The notes: a model not told the origin generated them from the sequence alone. Counted from the first letter of the stretch, positions 49,572 through 58,835 are shown. The stretch: 64,000 bases of DNA from Avibacterium avium (GCF_900454535.1 NZ_UGSP01000001.1:290501-354500), one strand, 5' to 3'. Translations and numbers: made by a program.

Positions 49572-50258
49572 ATGTTTATGTTTCTATCTCACCCTTTAGA
49601 TCCGAAAGACGTTGCTTGGCCCGGTGAACCTGTTGTGAAAGTAACCAGATGTACGGATGTTACTGAAGATTGCCCATTTAGTAGTTTTATTAGTGAAATA
49701 CCCAATCATTGTGGCACCCATATGGATGCACCACGCCATTTTGTCAAAGATGGATTGAGTATTAATGAACTACCAATAGATTATTTTTGCCATAAAAAAG
49801 TGGCTCTCATTGAAATACCAAAAGGAGAAGCAGAAGGGATCACGAAAGAAGATTTAATGCCTTACGCTGAGATTTTATCGCAAGTGTCTTTTGCCTTTTT
49901 ACGCACAGGTTTTGAAAAATATCGTACAGAAAACCCCGCACTTTACCAAAATGAAGGTCCTTATATTGCGACCAGTGCAGGAAAATATCTCTCAGATAAC
50001 TTTCCAAATTTAAAAGGGGTTGGCATTGATTTCCTTGCTTTAGGCTCTCCATCATCACGCGTACCAGACAGTGAAAATCCAAAACATTGTCATCAAGCTA
50101 TTTTAGGTTATCACACAGGTCGTTTTACTACTGTTATTGAAGATATGCATCTCGCAGAATTACCGCGCAATGCCAATATTGTGCAATTTTTCAACGCGCC
50201 ATTGCGTATTGTAGGGTTAGATTCTAGCCAAGTAACTTGCATTGTTGAGCTTGAATAA
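49572..50258 (+). CDS. Cyclase/kynurenine-formamidase-like family protein
   Basis: 228 residues. PF04199-type fold with the metal-binding signature NHCGTHMDAPRHF near residue 48 and C-terminal LAELPRNANIVQFFNAPL. Known family members are kynurenine formamidase and isatin hydrolase, so it probably hydrolyses an amide or lactone. It is embedded in the tetronate operon. Opening of a tetronolactone such as erythronolactone or threonolactone is an appealing inference, not shown by sequence. Confidence 0.8.
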   Translation: MFMFLSHPLDPKDVAWPGEPVVKVTRCTDVTEDCPFSSFISEIPNHCGTHMDAPRHFVKDGLSINELPIDYFCHKKVALIEIPKGEAEGITKEDLMPYAEILSQVSFAFLRTGFEKYRTENPALYQNEGPYIATSAGKYLSDNFPNLKGVGIDFLALGSPSSRVPDSENPKHCHQAILGYHTGRFTTVIEDMHLAELPRNANIVQFFNAPLRIVGLDSSQVTCIVELE

Positions 50259-50271
50259 TCTGTGAATAGGT

Positions 50272-50298
50272 GCGCTGAAATGTGCATCTATTTTTTTA
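50272..50298 (+). terminator. Weak intra-operon terminator/attenuator
   Basis: ATAGGTGC and GCATCTAT (one G-U pair) followed by TTTTTT, between the cyclase-family and aquaporin genes; may lower expression of the downstream genes. Confidence 0.5.
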
Positions 50299-50314
50299 GC
50301 AAAAGGAGATGGTT

Positions 50315-51034
50315 ATGGAAAATCTTAACCTTTACCTTGGAGAATTGGTCGGTACAGCCTTTTTTATGGTATTAGGATTGGGCGTGTGTGCCAATATTTC
50401 CTTAAAAAAATCTGGAATGTATGGTAGTGGCGGTATTGTCGCTGCTTGTGGTTGGGGGCTTGCAATGGTTTCTATTGCAGTTATTTTCGGCCCACTCACG
50501 GGCGCTCATGTTAATCCTGCGGTAACAATTGGTTTTTGGGCTGTTGGGCGTTTTCCCGCTCATTTAGTTGCTGGATATATTATTGCACAGTTAATCGGTG
50601 CATTTATTGGTGCGCTAATAATTTGGCTATTATTCAAAGATCATTTAGATGAAGAAGATAACCAAAATAGTAAATTAGGTGTTTTCGCAACCATTGCATC
50701 TAATCAAAACAACTGGCGTAACTGTCTTTCTGAAACTGTTGCCACTTTCTCTTTGCTGTTCATTTTATTCGCATTAGGGCATCAAATTCCTGCTAATGGT
50801 ATGGCGATGTTTTTTGTCTTTGCCGCTGTTGCTGGTGGGGTGATGTCTTTTGGTGGATTAACTGGCTATGCCATTAATCCCGCTCGAGATTTTATGCCGC
50901 GATTAGTCCATCACATTATGCCAATTAAAAATAAAGGCCACTCTCGCTTTGAATATGCTTGGGTACCTATTGTTGGGCCAATTATTGGGGCTTGTTTAGC
51001 AGCATTGTTATATCGAGCTTTATTTGTATCTTAA
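50315..51034 (+). CDS. MIP-family channel (aquaglyceroporin type)
   Basis: 239 residues from the ATG at 50315; AAAGGAG is seven bases upstream, while the ATG at 50309 is too close. Six membrane helices and both NPA boxes: GAHVNPAVTIG and GYAINPARDFMPR. The Asp after NPAR is a mark of glycerol-facilitator-type pores. In the tetronate operon it may let four-carbon polyols, lactones or glycerol pass; which, is unknown. Confidence 0.88.
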   Translation: MENLNLYLGELVGTAFFMVLGLGVCANISLKKSGMYGSGGIVAACGWGLAMVSIAVIFGPLTGAHVNPAVTIGFWAVGRFPAHLVAGYIIAQLIGAFIGALIIWLLFKDHLDEEDNQNSKLGVFATIASNQNNWRNCLSETVATFSLLFILFALGHQIPANGMAMFFVFAAVAGGVMSFGGLTGYAINPARDFMPRLVHHIMPIKNKGHSRFEYAWVPIVGPIIGACLAALLYRALFVS

Positions 51035-51086
51035 TTCATAAACTTCATTTTACATTTATCCACTTCTCATAGAAAAGGAGATCATA

Positions 51087-52034
51087 ATGAACATTGTCAT
51101 CACAGGTGGACAAGGATTCCTTGGACAACGTTTAGCAAAAACATTACTCAAACAGACCGCACTTCCGATTGAAGAACTCGTGCTGATTGATGTGGTAAAA
51201 CCCGTTGCGCCAAACAACGATCCAAGGGTGCGTTGCGTAGAAATGGATTTACGCCAGCCACAGGGCTTAGAGGACATCATCACCGAGCAAACCACTGCCA
51301 TTTTCCATTTAGCTGCGATTGTGAGTAGCCACGCAGAGCAAGATCCTGATTTAGGCTATGAGATTAATTTTCTCGCCACACGTCATTTATTAGAAGCCTG
51401 TCGCAGAACCAATCCGAATATTCGCTTTATTTTCTCCAGTTCTTTAGCGGTGTTTGGCGGTGAGCTCCCCCCTGTGATTACAGACAGCACAGCGGTAACA
51501 CCACAATCTACTTATGGTTCACAAAAAGCAATGTGTGAGCTGTTGATTAATGATTACAGCCGTAAAGGCTTTGTTGATGGTTTGGTGGTACGTTTACCAA
51601 CCATTTGTATTCGCCCAGGCAAACCAAATAAAGCCGCATCTTCATTTGTCAGTAGCATTATGCGTGAACCTTTACACGGTGAAGACAGTATTTGCCCTGT
51701 ATCAGAAGATCTCGGTTTATGGCTTTCTAGCCCAAATACCGTAGTAAACAACTTCATTCATTGCTTGCAATTAGCCAAATTACCAGCGCGTAGTTGGCAT
51801 ATTGTGAATTTGCCAGGATTTAGCGTTTCAGTGAAAGAAATGTTAGCCGATCTTGCAGAAATAAAAGGACGCGACATTTTACAGCACGTCAAATTCCAAT
51901 TCGATCCGCAAATCAATGACATTGTCGCTAGTTGGCCTGCCCAAATTGATAACCATAAAGCCTTGGCATTAGGTTTCAAAGCGGATGAAGATTTTAAATC
52001 CGTGATTCAACAATTTATTCAATATGATATGTAA
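51087..52034 (+). CDS. denD: D-erythronate dehydrogenase
   Basis: 315 residues. Extended SDR: NAD-binding ITGGQGFLGQRLAKTLL, active-site YGSQK with upstream Ser in FIFSSSLAVFGGE. Oxidises D-erythronate to 2-oxo-tetronate, feeding the same pathway as LtnD. Operon membership and the closeness to gntP-type permease agree with the Haemophilus influenzae arrangement. Good ribosome binding site AAAGGAG. Confidence 0.93.
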   Translation: MNIVITGGQGFLGQRLAKTLLKQTALPIEELVLIDVVKPVAPNNDPRVRCVEMDLRQPQGLEDIITEQTTAIFHLAAIVSSHAEQDPDLGYEINFLATRHLLEACRRTNPNIRFIFSSSLAVFGGELPPVITDSTAVTPQSTYGSQKAMCELLINDYSRKGFVDGLVVRLPTICIRPGKPNKAASSFVSSIMREPLHGEDSICPVSEDLGLWLSSPNTVVNNFIHCLQLAKLPARSWHIVNLPGFSVSVKEMLADLAEIKGRDILQHVKFQFDPQINDIVASWPAQIDNHKALALGFKADEDFKSVIQQFIQYDM

Positions 52035-52043
52035 GGGGGCAAT

Positions 52044-53510
52044 ATGTTTGGTTTACCTACGCCAATTATTGGCTTAATCATTGCTGTTTTTGTACTGGTT
52101 TATTTAGTTTTAAAGACGCGTGTTCACGCATTTATTGCAATGCTCATTGCTTCCTCCATTGCAGGGTTGATTGGTGGAATGAGCGCGCAAGAAACCTTAG
52201 GTGCGATCTCTAAAGGCTTTGGTGGCACCTTAGGGGGAATCGGGATTGTTATCGGTCTAGGCGTTATGATGGGAAGTATCCTTGAAGTGTCAGGCGCTGC
52301 CGAAAAAATGGCGTACAGTTTTATTAAAATGCTCGGCAAGAAAAAGGAAGAATGGGCATTAGCCATTACGGGCTATATCGTCAGTATCCCGATTTTTGTG
52401 GATTCCGCCTTTGTGATTTTGTATCCCGTTGCCAAAGCACTTGCAAAAAATGGTAAACGCTCGCTATTAACACTTGGCGTTGCACTTGCGGGTGGTTTAG
52501 TCGTTACACACCATACCGTGCCGCCAACACCAGGGCCATTAGGGGTTGCGGGATTATTTAATGTAGATATTGGTGCGATGTTATTAGTAGGAATGTCGAT
52601 GGCAGCCTTTCCTGTGATTGGTATTGTTCTCTATGCAAAATGGCTCGATAAAAAATACCCTGACTTTAATCAACAAGTCTTCACTCAAGAAGAATTGAAA
52701 CAAAAATATGATGATTACATTGAAAGTCGCGAAAAGAAAAATCTACCAAGTTTAGGGCTTTCTTTGCTGCCAATTTTATTGCCAATCGTGTTAATTTTTA
52801 TCAAAGCAATTTTAGATTTAATCGCGAAAGGGAATCCTGATTTATCACACAATGTGGTTTATCAAGCCTTTATTTTCCTTGGCCACCCCATCATTGCTTT
52901 AGCTATTAGTGTACTGATTTCTGTTTATGCGTTATTGCCAAAAGTGGACAGAAATACTACCGCACTTCATTTAGAAGAAGGGGTGAAAACTGCAGGGATT
53001 ATTTTATTAGTAACTGGTGCAGGTGGTGCATTAGGTGCGGTATTGCGTGAGAGTGGTGCGGGGGCAGAACTTGCTAAACAAGTGGCATCTTTACCCATTT
53101 CACCAATTTTAATTCCATTTATCGTTTCCACTCTTGTTCGCTTTATTCAAGGTTCTGGCACGGTAGCAATGATTACGGCAGCCTCCATTTCCGCCCCTAT
53201 TTTAGCGCAAATCCCTGGCGTGAATATGTTACTCGCTGCTCAAGCTGCCACAATGGGATCACTTTTCTTCGGTTATTTCAATGACAGTTTATTCTGGGTA
53301 GTAAACCGTATGATGGGCATTAGCGATGTGAAAAAACAAATGATTGTTTGGTCTGTTCCAACCACGATCGCTTGGGCAATTGGTGGTTCTATGGTGATTG
53401 TCGCTAACTTAATTTGGGGCAATGACGGTTCGTTATTTGACTTAATTTTACCTTTAGGTGTGCTTGGCGGAATCTTACTTTATGTAAACCGACAAAATAA
53501 ACAACTTTAA
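52044..53510 (+). CDS. GntP-family permease, probable erythronate/threonate importer
   Basis: 488 residues and about 12 to 14 membrane segments. Gluconate:H+ symporter family: GGIGIVIGLGVMMGSILEVS, PIFVDSAFVILYPVAKALAK, VTHHTVPPTPGPLGVAGLF and VRFIQGSGTVAMITAASI. Starts 9 bases after denD with AGGGGG upstream. As the only transporter of the tetronate cluster besides the MIP channel it most likely imports D-erythronate or L-threonate. Confidence 0.9.
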   Translation: MFGLPTPIIGLIIAVFVLVYLVLKTRVHAFIAMLIASSIAGLIGGMSAQETLGAISKGFGGTLGGIGIVIGLGVMMGSILEVSGAAEKMAYSFIKMLGKKKEEWALAITGYIVSIPIFVDSAFVILYPVAKALAKNGKRSLLTLGVALAGGLVVTHHTVPPTPGPLGVAGLFNVDIGAMLLVGMSMAAFPVIGIVLYAKWLDKKYPDFNQQVFTQEELKQKYDDYIESREKKNLPSLGLSLLPILLPIVLIFIKAILDLIAKGNPDLSHNVVYQAFIFLGHPIIALAISVLISVYALLPKVDRNTTALHLEEGVKTAGIILLVTGAGGALGAVLRESGAGAELAKQVASLPISPILIPFIVSTLVRFIQGSGTVAMITAASISAPILAQIPGVNMLLAAQAATMGSLFFGYFNDSLFWVVNRMMGISDVKKQMIVWSVPTTIAWAIGGSMVIVANLIWGNDGSLFDLILPLGVLGGILLYVNRQNKQL

Positions 53511-53518
53511 CCTTAAAT

Positions 53519-53556
53519 AAATTCCGTGTGTTGTTTTCAATACACGGAATTTTTCT
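53519..53556 (+). terminator. Terminator of the tetronate operon
   Basis: AAATTCCGTGT, 12-base loop, ACACGGAATTT with T-run; perfect 11-bp stem. Confidence 0.88.
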
Positions 53557-53568
53557 AATGGAGGAAAT

Positions 53569-54912
53569 ATGAAAAAGTGCGGTCTTTTATTTTGTAGTTT
53601 TTTATGCTTGCTAAATATCGCTAATGCCAATGATCAGCCCCAAGCACCAAATAGCCCCATAAAGATGACGTTGATTGGCGAAATTACCGAGCAAGGACAA
53701 AAAATTAGTGGTATTGCTTTAGAGTATGAAGACAATATTTTATCGGGATCAAACTTACGCCAGCTGTATCAAGTGCAAACTCAATTAGAGCAACAAGCAC
53801 CGATTTCTCGAACTGTTTTAAAAGCCTATGTGAATAATCAAGCGCAAAAATCTCATCAAGCAAACGCTGGGAAATTTGTCATCATTGAGTTAGATACGCA
53901 AGATAAAAACGCCATTCCTTATAATTTGCGTGAAGAAAATACACAACCAATGACATTTAAGGCAAAAGATAAAAACGGCGAGATTGTTTTAGTAGAAAAA
54001 ATTCAACGTGCAAAAGTGCCTGAGTATTACAATGATCGATTAATTTATCAGGTTGAACAAACGGGCTTGCTTAAATTAACGAATGGCAAAACCTTAGATA
54101 AAACAAGTATTAAACAATCATCCACGCAAACAACGATTCATACCCTTTATCTAGATGAATTTGTTGCCAAAACGGTAAAAGGAAATCCTGCTGAAAACCA
54201 ATTAGCTTATCGCTTTTATCGCCCACAACTTAACGCCAATCAAACTTATCCACTCACCCTATTCTTACACGGTTCAGGGCAAGTTGGGAAAGACAATCTT
54301 GCGCATTTATTGTCTAGCAAAGGGGCGATTGCAACCTTAGCTTATGAAGCAGGATTTGTACTTGCACCACAATATCAAACGGTATTTGATCCTTTTGCAC
54401 CACAAGATGGTATTCATTGGCAAACCAATAATCGTCTTGATCTAGTTCTTAAAATGATCGATCACACCGTAAAAAATGAACCACAAATTGATCCCTCACG
54501 AATTTATTTAATTGGGTTATCGCGTGGCGCAGAAGGCGCATTAAAACTTTTGCAAAAACGACCGCACTTTTTTGCCGGAGCTTTATTAATGAGTGGACGG
54601 GAAGCGAACACATTAGAATGGATAGATGGTAATGCAAGCGAGACCAATCTATCTATGCTTAAAAATGAAAATATTTGGTTTTTTCATAGCAAAGAAGACA
54701 AGGTTTCCCCTGTGAATGGTTCAAGAATTAACTACCATATTTTGCACGACAAACTCAATGCGACAAATGTGAAATATACCGAATTTACGATGCAGCAAGC
54801 CGGCGATAACGGCATTGTTAATGCAAATCCACATAACACTTGGGATGCTGTTTTTAATAGCCCTGAGATTATTCATTGGCTATTAGCACAACGTAGAATC
54901 ATTAAACCATAG
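53569..54912 (+). CDS. Exported alpha/beta hydrolase (esterase/phospholipase-like)
   Basis: 447 residues. Signal peptide MKKCGLLFCSFLCLLNIANA with likely cleavage after ANA, so periplasmic or secreted. N-terminal 200 residues have no recognised domain; from about 220 an alpha/beta-hydrolase: LTLFLHGSGQVGKDN (oxyanion region), nucleophile motif GLSRGAEG, then Asp in FFHSKEDKVSPV and His in ANPHNTWDAV. Such layouts occur in exported phospholipase/carboxylesterases. The signal peptide n-region is encoded by an uptake signal. Eleven bases upstream of a second hydrolase gene. Confidence 0.8.
   Translation: MKKCGLLFCSFLCLLNIANANDQPQAPNSPIKMTLIGEITEQGQKISGIALEYEDNILSGSNLRQLYQVQTQLEQQAPISRTVLKAYVNNQAQKSHQANAGKFVIIELDTQDKNAIPYNLREENTQPMTFKAKDKNGEIVLVEKIQRAKVPEYYNDRLIYQVEQTGLLKLTNGKTLDKTSIKQSSTQTTIHTLYLDEFVAKTVKGNPAENQLAYRFYRPQLNANQTYPLTLFLHGSGQVGKDNLAHLLSSKGAIATLAYEAGFVLAPQYQTVFDPFAPQDGIHWQTNNRLDLVLKMIDHTVKNEPQIDPSRIYLIGLSRGAEGALKLLQKRPHFFAGALLMSGREANTLEWIDGNASETNLSMLKNENIWFFHSKEDKVSPVNGSRINYHILHDKLNATNVKYTEFTMQQAGDNGIVNANPHNTWDAVFNSPEIIHWLLAQRRIIKP
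53575..53583 (+). repeat. DNA uptake signal at a gene start
   Basis: AAGTGCGGT encodes Lys-Cys-Gly of the signal peptide start (Met-Lys-Lys-Cys-Gly). Uptake signals inside functional N-termini are unusual. Confidence 0.9.
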
Positions 54913-54923
54913 AGGAATAAATA

Positions 54924-56723
54924 ATGAACTCCAAAACCAGCTATATCATTGCTTTGATATTTCTTGTCATTACCGTATTGGCTTCTTATGTGGGCTTTCA
55001 AATTGAGCGTGATTTTGGGCGTATTGATGTACAAACAATCACGATTCCCACAGAAGAAAAACAACCGATGGTCGCAAAACTGTACCGTCCCATATCTGCT
55101 ACTGCTCAAACACCAAAACCGGCATTATTAGCCTTACACGGTTATCAGAGTGATAAGGAAGCCACCAATACCTTCGGGGCGTTAGAGTTAGCCAAACGTG
55201 GATTTGTTGTACTCGCCATCGATCATTTTGGACACGGTTATTCCACCAAATTACCCGCTTCCAATAAAACCATTAGCGGTGCAAACAATGGTTACCAATA
55301 TTTAAAAACCTTACCCTTTGTTGATAAAGATCGACTTGGTATTTTTGGACATTCTACAGGCGCATTAAATGCGATTCGTGTGGCAAAATTAAATCCTGAT
55401 CATAAAGCCGTAAACGGATTAAGTAGTAATGGTGGTGATCCAGCGTTACATAATTATTTGCTTACACAAGGTTTATATGAGGAAATTGGCGGTTACCGTG
55501 AGAAAACGTTTCCCGTCAAAGATCTTGTCAATCACCCCGCTCGTTTAAAAGCCTTTTCTTTGCCTGAAAATGCGACCTTACAATGGAATCAGACTTATGG
55601 TTCCTTTGATAACGGAACGGCAAGACGTGCAGCATTAGTTGATGGCACGCATCTTGGTGTAATGATTGCTGAACAGAGTAATAAAGAAGCGATCCTGTGG
55701 TTTAATCAAGCCTTACAAAATGGGGTAAAAGATCAAGATTGGCTTGATCCTAATGATCAAACCTATTGGTATAAAGAGTTTTCAGGCTTGATCGCATTAT
55801 TTAGTGCCATTCTTTCTGCGCTATTTTTAATAAATGGATTATTAAAACGTCCATATTTTTCTGCGATCACTCAGCAAATTTCTGAGAAAACTGCGCTATC
55901 TACTAGAAAATGGTGGATCTTTGCTGGAATTAATATTGTACTCACAATGTTACTTTATCCTATTTTTACTCAATGGGGCGGCGCCAATGAACCTATTGCC
56001 GCAAAACTTGAGTTTATGCCCCTTGAAATGGGAAATGGTATTATTAGTTGGCTTTTAGTCAGTGCGGTAATAAATTTGCTCTTTTTTGTATTATGGAAAA
56101 AAGCCAATCCAACCGTTTCATTACAAGAATTTGGTGTTCTTAATCACGCAAGTATCAGTTTGAAATCATTGGTGCTACGCGCGTTATTGTTAAGCACCAT
56201 TGCCGTAGGTTATCTTTATATTTTAACTTGCCTTGTACACGCTTGGTTAGGCGTAGAATTACGTTTCCTATGGCCGCTTTTAAAACCACTCACCCTTGAA
56301 AGAGCGGAACTATTTATCGTTTATTGGTTACCGATTTTGCTCTTTTTCTTTGCTTTCAATGGATTAATCATTGGTGTGCAAATGAAGCAACCATTACAGA
56401 AAACATTTTCTGCCACATTAATGCGTTGGTCGATAAAAACCGTTATTTTTGCCGTCAGCGGTTTATTTATTTTATGGTTATTCCACTTCATTCCTGATTT
56501 TATGCAAATTGGGCCGGGATTTGACGTGATTGGTTTACCGCAGTTTGGTGGACGCTGGATGATGATGCTCGCCGTGATTATTCCACAATTTATTGTATTC
56601 ATTGTTATCAACCATTGGTGCTATCTCAAAACAGGATACATTTATCTTGGCGTGTTCTTTACTTCAATGCTAATGGCGTGGATTTTAGTTGGCGGGCAGG
56701 TGATAGGACGTTTTTTAGCTTAA
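54924..56723 (+). CDS. Alpha/beta hydrolase fused to a multi-pass membrane domain
   Basis: 599 residues. One membrane anchor (about 8-24), then a hydrolase domain with LALHGYQSDKEATN, nucleophile motif GIFGHSTGALN and a candidate His in VDGTHLGVMI, probably facing the periplasm. From about 290 there are roughly eight to nine membrane helices: LIALFSAILSALFLINGLL, WWIFAGINIVLTMLLYPIF and so on to the end. I do not recognise the C-terminal family. Co-transcribed with the exported hydrolase upstream. Possible role in lipid or envelope modification. Confidence 0.75.
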   Translation: MNSKTSYIIALIFLVITVLASYVGFQIERDFGRIDVQTITIPTEEKQPMVAKLYRPISATAQTPKPALLALHGYQSDKEATNTFGALELAKRGFVVLAIDHFGHGYSTKLPASNKTISGANNGYQYLKTLPFVDKDRLGIFGHSTGALNAIRVAKLNPDHKAVNGLSSNGGDPALHNYLLTQGLYEEIGGYREKTFPVKDLVNHPARLKAFSLPENATLQWNQTYGSFDNGTARRAALVDGTHLGVMIAEQSNKEAILWFNQALQNGVKDQDWLDPNDQTYWYKEFSGLIALFSAILSALFLINGLLKRPYFSAITQQISEKTALSTRKWWIFAGINIVLTMLLYPIFTQWGGANEPIAAKLEFMPLEMGNGIISWLLVSAVINLLFFVLWKKANPTVSLQEFGVLNHASISLKSLVLRALLLSTIAVGYLYILTCLVHAWLGVELRFLWPLLKPLTLERAELFIVYWLPILLFFFAFNGLIIGVQMKQPLQKTFSATLMRWSIKTVIFAVSGLFILWLFHFIPDFMQIGPGFDVIGLPQFGGRWMMMLAVIIPQFIVFIVINHWCYLKTGYIYLGVFFTSMLMAWILVGGQVIGRFLA

Positions 56724-56739
56724 AACAATAATAAAATAT

Positions 56740-56766
56740 GGTGCGTAATCGATTTACGCACCTATT
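56740..56766. terminator. Bidirectional terminator
   Basis: GGTGCGTAA, loop TCGAT, TTACGCACC between convergent genes; the stem is perfect but the following T-run is short. Confidence 0.7.
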
Positions 56767-56770
56767 TCAA

Positions 56771-57649
56771 TTAATCTATTCTTTGTTTTCTTCTCATCGC
56801 CAACAACCCATCAACGATAATTAACCCCATACCAACCATTAAAGATAAAAAGAGCGGGTAATTTTCGGCGTCAATATTTTCTCCGATGAATAGCGAAACA
56901 GCGAGCATCATTATGGGTTCAGCGTAGCCGAGTAATCCTAGCACGTTGATAGGCAATAGGCTGCTGGCAACGATGTAAGCATTAAAGGCTATGCCGCTGA
57001 GTAAGCCGAGCAGAAATAATAACGATAAAATATTCGGATTAACCAACCGCACTTCTGCAATGTTTACTTGCGCGGCGAAATAGATACACACGGGCAAGGT
57101 CAATACCATTTCAATGGCAAAACTGGTGATGTCGTTAAAGCCGAACCATTTGCGAACCATAAAATAAACGGCGTAGGTGCAAACAGCAATGCTTTCCCAA
57201 GAAAGCCCGCCCTTTGTGCTAATGTTAAAGGCGATGCCAATGGCGGCGATGATGATGGCAAGAAATTTCAGTGGGGAAATGCTTTCTTTGAAAAAAATCC
57301 GCCCTGCTGCCACTAAAACGAGGGGTAGCAGCAAATAACCAAGGGAAACGCTCAATGCGCCGCCGTTGTTTGGCGCCCATAAAAAAAGCCACATTTGGAA
57401 GCCCATAATGCTGCCGTTAAATAGAAAAACCAGCAGTAACCAAGGCTGCGATTTGATGCGTTTTAGGTGAGCGATCAGCATATATTTTTGGCGGAAAATA
57501 AATACCGCAGCAATCACAAAAGGTGCAGTAAAAACAACACGATAGCCAAAAATATCTTCGCCACTTAATGGCAATAATAATGTGGAAAAATAATAAATAT
57601 AGCCAAACAACATTGAGGCTAAAAGAGAAAAACCGATACCTTTTACCAT
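56771..57649 (-). CDS. EamA/RarD-type transporter
   Basis: 292 residues from the ATG at 57649 (AGGTGG upstream); a longer reading overlaps the ilvY stop. Ten membrane helices in two EamA repeats: GIGFSLLASMLFGYIYYFST at the start, then FNGSIMGFQMWLFLWAPNNG, and a second repeat with GYLLLPLVLVAAGRIFFKE. RarD-like drug/metabolite superfamily; substrate unknown. It follows ilvY closely on the same strand. Confidence 0.85.
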   Translation of the reverse strand: MVKGIGFSLLASMLFGYIYYFSTLLLPLSGEDIFGYRVVFTAPFVIAAVFIFRQKYMLIAHLKRIKSQPWLLLVFLFNGSIMGFQMWLFLWAPNNGGALSVSLGYLLLPLVLVAAGRIFFKESISPLKFLAIIIAAIGIAFNISTKGGLSWESIAVCTYAVYFMVRKWFGFNDITSFAIEMVLTLPVCIYFAAQVNIAEVRLVNPNILSLLFLLGLLSGIAFNAYIVASSLLPINVLGLLGYAEPIMMLAVSLFIGENIDAENYPLFLSLMVGMGLIIVDGLLAMRRKQRID

Positions 57650-57684
57650 AATCCACCTAAAATTCACCAAATTCTTACCGCACT

Positions 57685-58563
57685 TTACCCCAACATTTGC
57701 CAAAATGCACGAACTAAGGGCAAATTTAGTAAGTTCTTTTGTACACAAATCCCTAAATCGAATGGCTGTACGGGAATATCGATCTCTAAGGTGGAAACCT
57801 GTAAATTAAGCGGGCTATTTTGGATCACAATATCAGGCAATAACGCCACACCGCAACCAAGTGCAACCATTGACACGATCCCTTCGTGTCCTGATACGGT
57901 GGCATAAATTTTCGGGTGTTTGATTTTTTTCTGTTGAAACCACTGATCAATCCGCTGTCGAGCAGGTCCTTCCACCGGCAAAATAAAGGGGATTTTTTGC
58001 CAATCAATGGGGGTTTGTTGCAATAATTGTGTGGTCGCACAGGCAACGCGTGGGGCGATAAGAGAAAGGGTTATATCATCAATATGATGAAACATCACAT
58101 TTTGCGGTAAGTGCGCTGGCCGCCCTGCAAGAGCCAAATCCACTTGCTGGCTTTGAATCATCTCCAACGCCATCGCAGGATCGCCTGTTGTGAGCTGAAT
58201 TTCCACTTTAGGATAACGCAAGCGGAATTTTTCTAACATTTGTGGCAAATGACTATAAGCCGCCGTTACCGAGCAAAACAGGCGTAGCTCCCCTTGTAGT
58301 TCCTGCTGATTAGAACGAAATTGCTGTTTTAAAGATAACCATTGTTGCCATTGTGGATAAGCAAATTGCAAAAATAGTTCGCCAGCTGGGGTGAGTGAAA
58401 CCTTGCGGTTATCACGCAATAACAACGGCTCACCCAGTTCTTCTTCAAGCCGTTTAATTTGCCGTGAAAGGGTGGAAGGCGACATATAATGCTGCCCCGC
58501 AGTTTTAGCGAAATTTTTGTTTTCTGCTAGGTCGATGAAGAGTTTGAGATCTTGGAATTCCAT
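57685..58563 (-). CDS. ilvY: HTH-type transcriptional regulator IlvY
   Basis: 292 residues, LysR family. N-terminal HTH FAKTAGQHYMSPSTLSRQIK and the C-terminal effector domain. Divergent from ilvC exactly as in E. coli, where IlvY activates ilvC upon binding acetolactate or acetohydroxybutyrate. Distinct from the two AllS-like LysR proteins of the island. Confidence 0.92.
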   Translation of the reverse strand: MEFQDLKLFIDLAENKNFAKTAGQHYMSPSTLSRQIKRLEEELGEPLLLRDNRKVSLTPAGELFLQFAYPQWQQWLSLKQQFRSNQQELQGELRLFCSVTAAYSHLPQMLEKFRLRYPKVEIQLTTGDPAMALEMIQSQQVDLALAGRPAHLPQNVMFHHIDDITLSLIAPRVACATTQLLQQTPIDWQKIPFILPVEGPARQRIDQWFQQKKIKHPKIYATVSGHEGIVSMVALGCGVALLPDIVIQNSPLNLQVSTLEIDIPVQPFDLGICVQKNLLNLPLVRAFWQMLG

Positions 58564-58607
58564 TGGTTTTTTCCTTTTATATGAATAACGGATTTCGCCG
58601 TTGGCGA

Positions 58608-58641
58608 CTTACTTTCTTTTGCTTTCCCAAAAGAAAGTAAG
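58608..58641. repeat. 14-bp perfect inverted repeat
   Basis: CTTACTTTCTTTTG, loop CTTTCC, CAAAAGAAAGTAAG. It lies 45 bases upstream of ilvY (minus strand). A-rich DNA follows. It looks like the edge of a repeated intergenic element rather than a terminator, since no gene ends here. Confidence 0.75.
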
Positions 58642-58683
58642 CAAAGAAAAAGGAACCCCGACTAAATTGCTGTTCTTCGCACC

Positions 58684-58761
58684 AATAAAATTTTCTTAAC
58701 GAAAAGTAAGCCCATACTCGCTACGCTGCGTTCAGGCGTTACTTTTCTAAAAATTTTATTT
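58684..58761. repeat. Long imperfect hairpin in the ilvY-ilvC gap
   Basis: AATAAAATTTT and GAAAAGTAA face TTACTTTTC and AAATTTTATT on the other side of a CGCTACGCTGCG core. With the adjacent 14-bp inverted repeat it forms a compact palindromic unit of about 150 bases that is not needed for IlvY control and resembles a dispersed repeat; copies outside this window could not be checked. Confidence 0.5.
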
Positions 58762-58814
58762 TTGCTCAGGCAATTTACACGGGGAATGATAAACAACATT
58801 AATTTATTAACGGC

Positions 58815-58835
58815 ATATTGCAAAAACTGCAATAT
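58815..58835. promoter_or_regulatory. IlvY-type operator
   Basis: ATATTGCA, AAAAC, TGCAATAT: perfect 8-bp arms with five-base spacer between divergent ilvY and ilvC. The TTGCA/TGCAA core resembles E. coli IlvY sites. It lies about 40 bases upstream of the ilvC -10. Confidence 0.6.
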
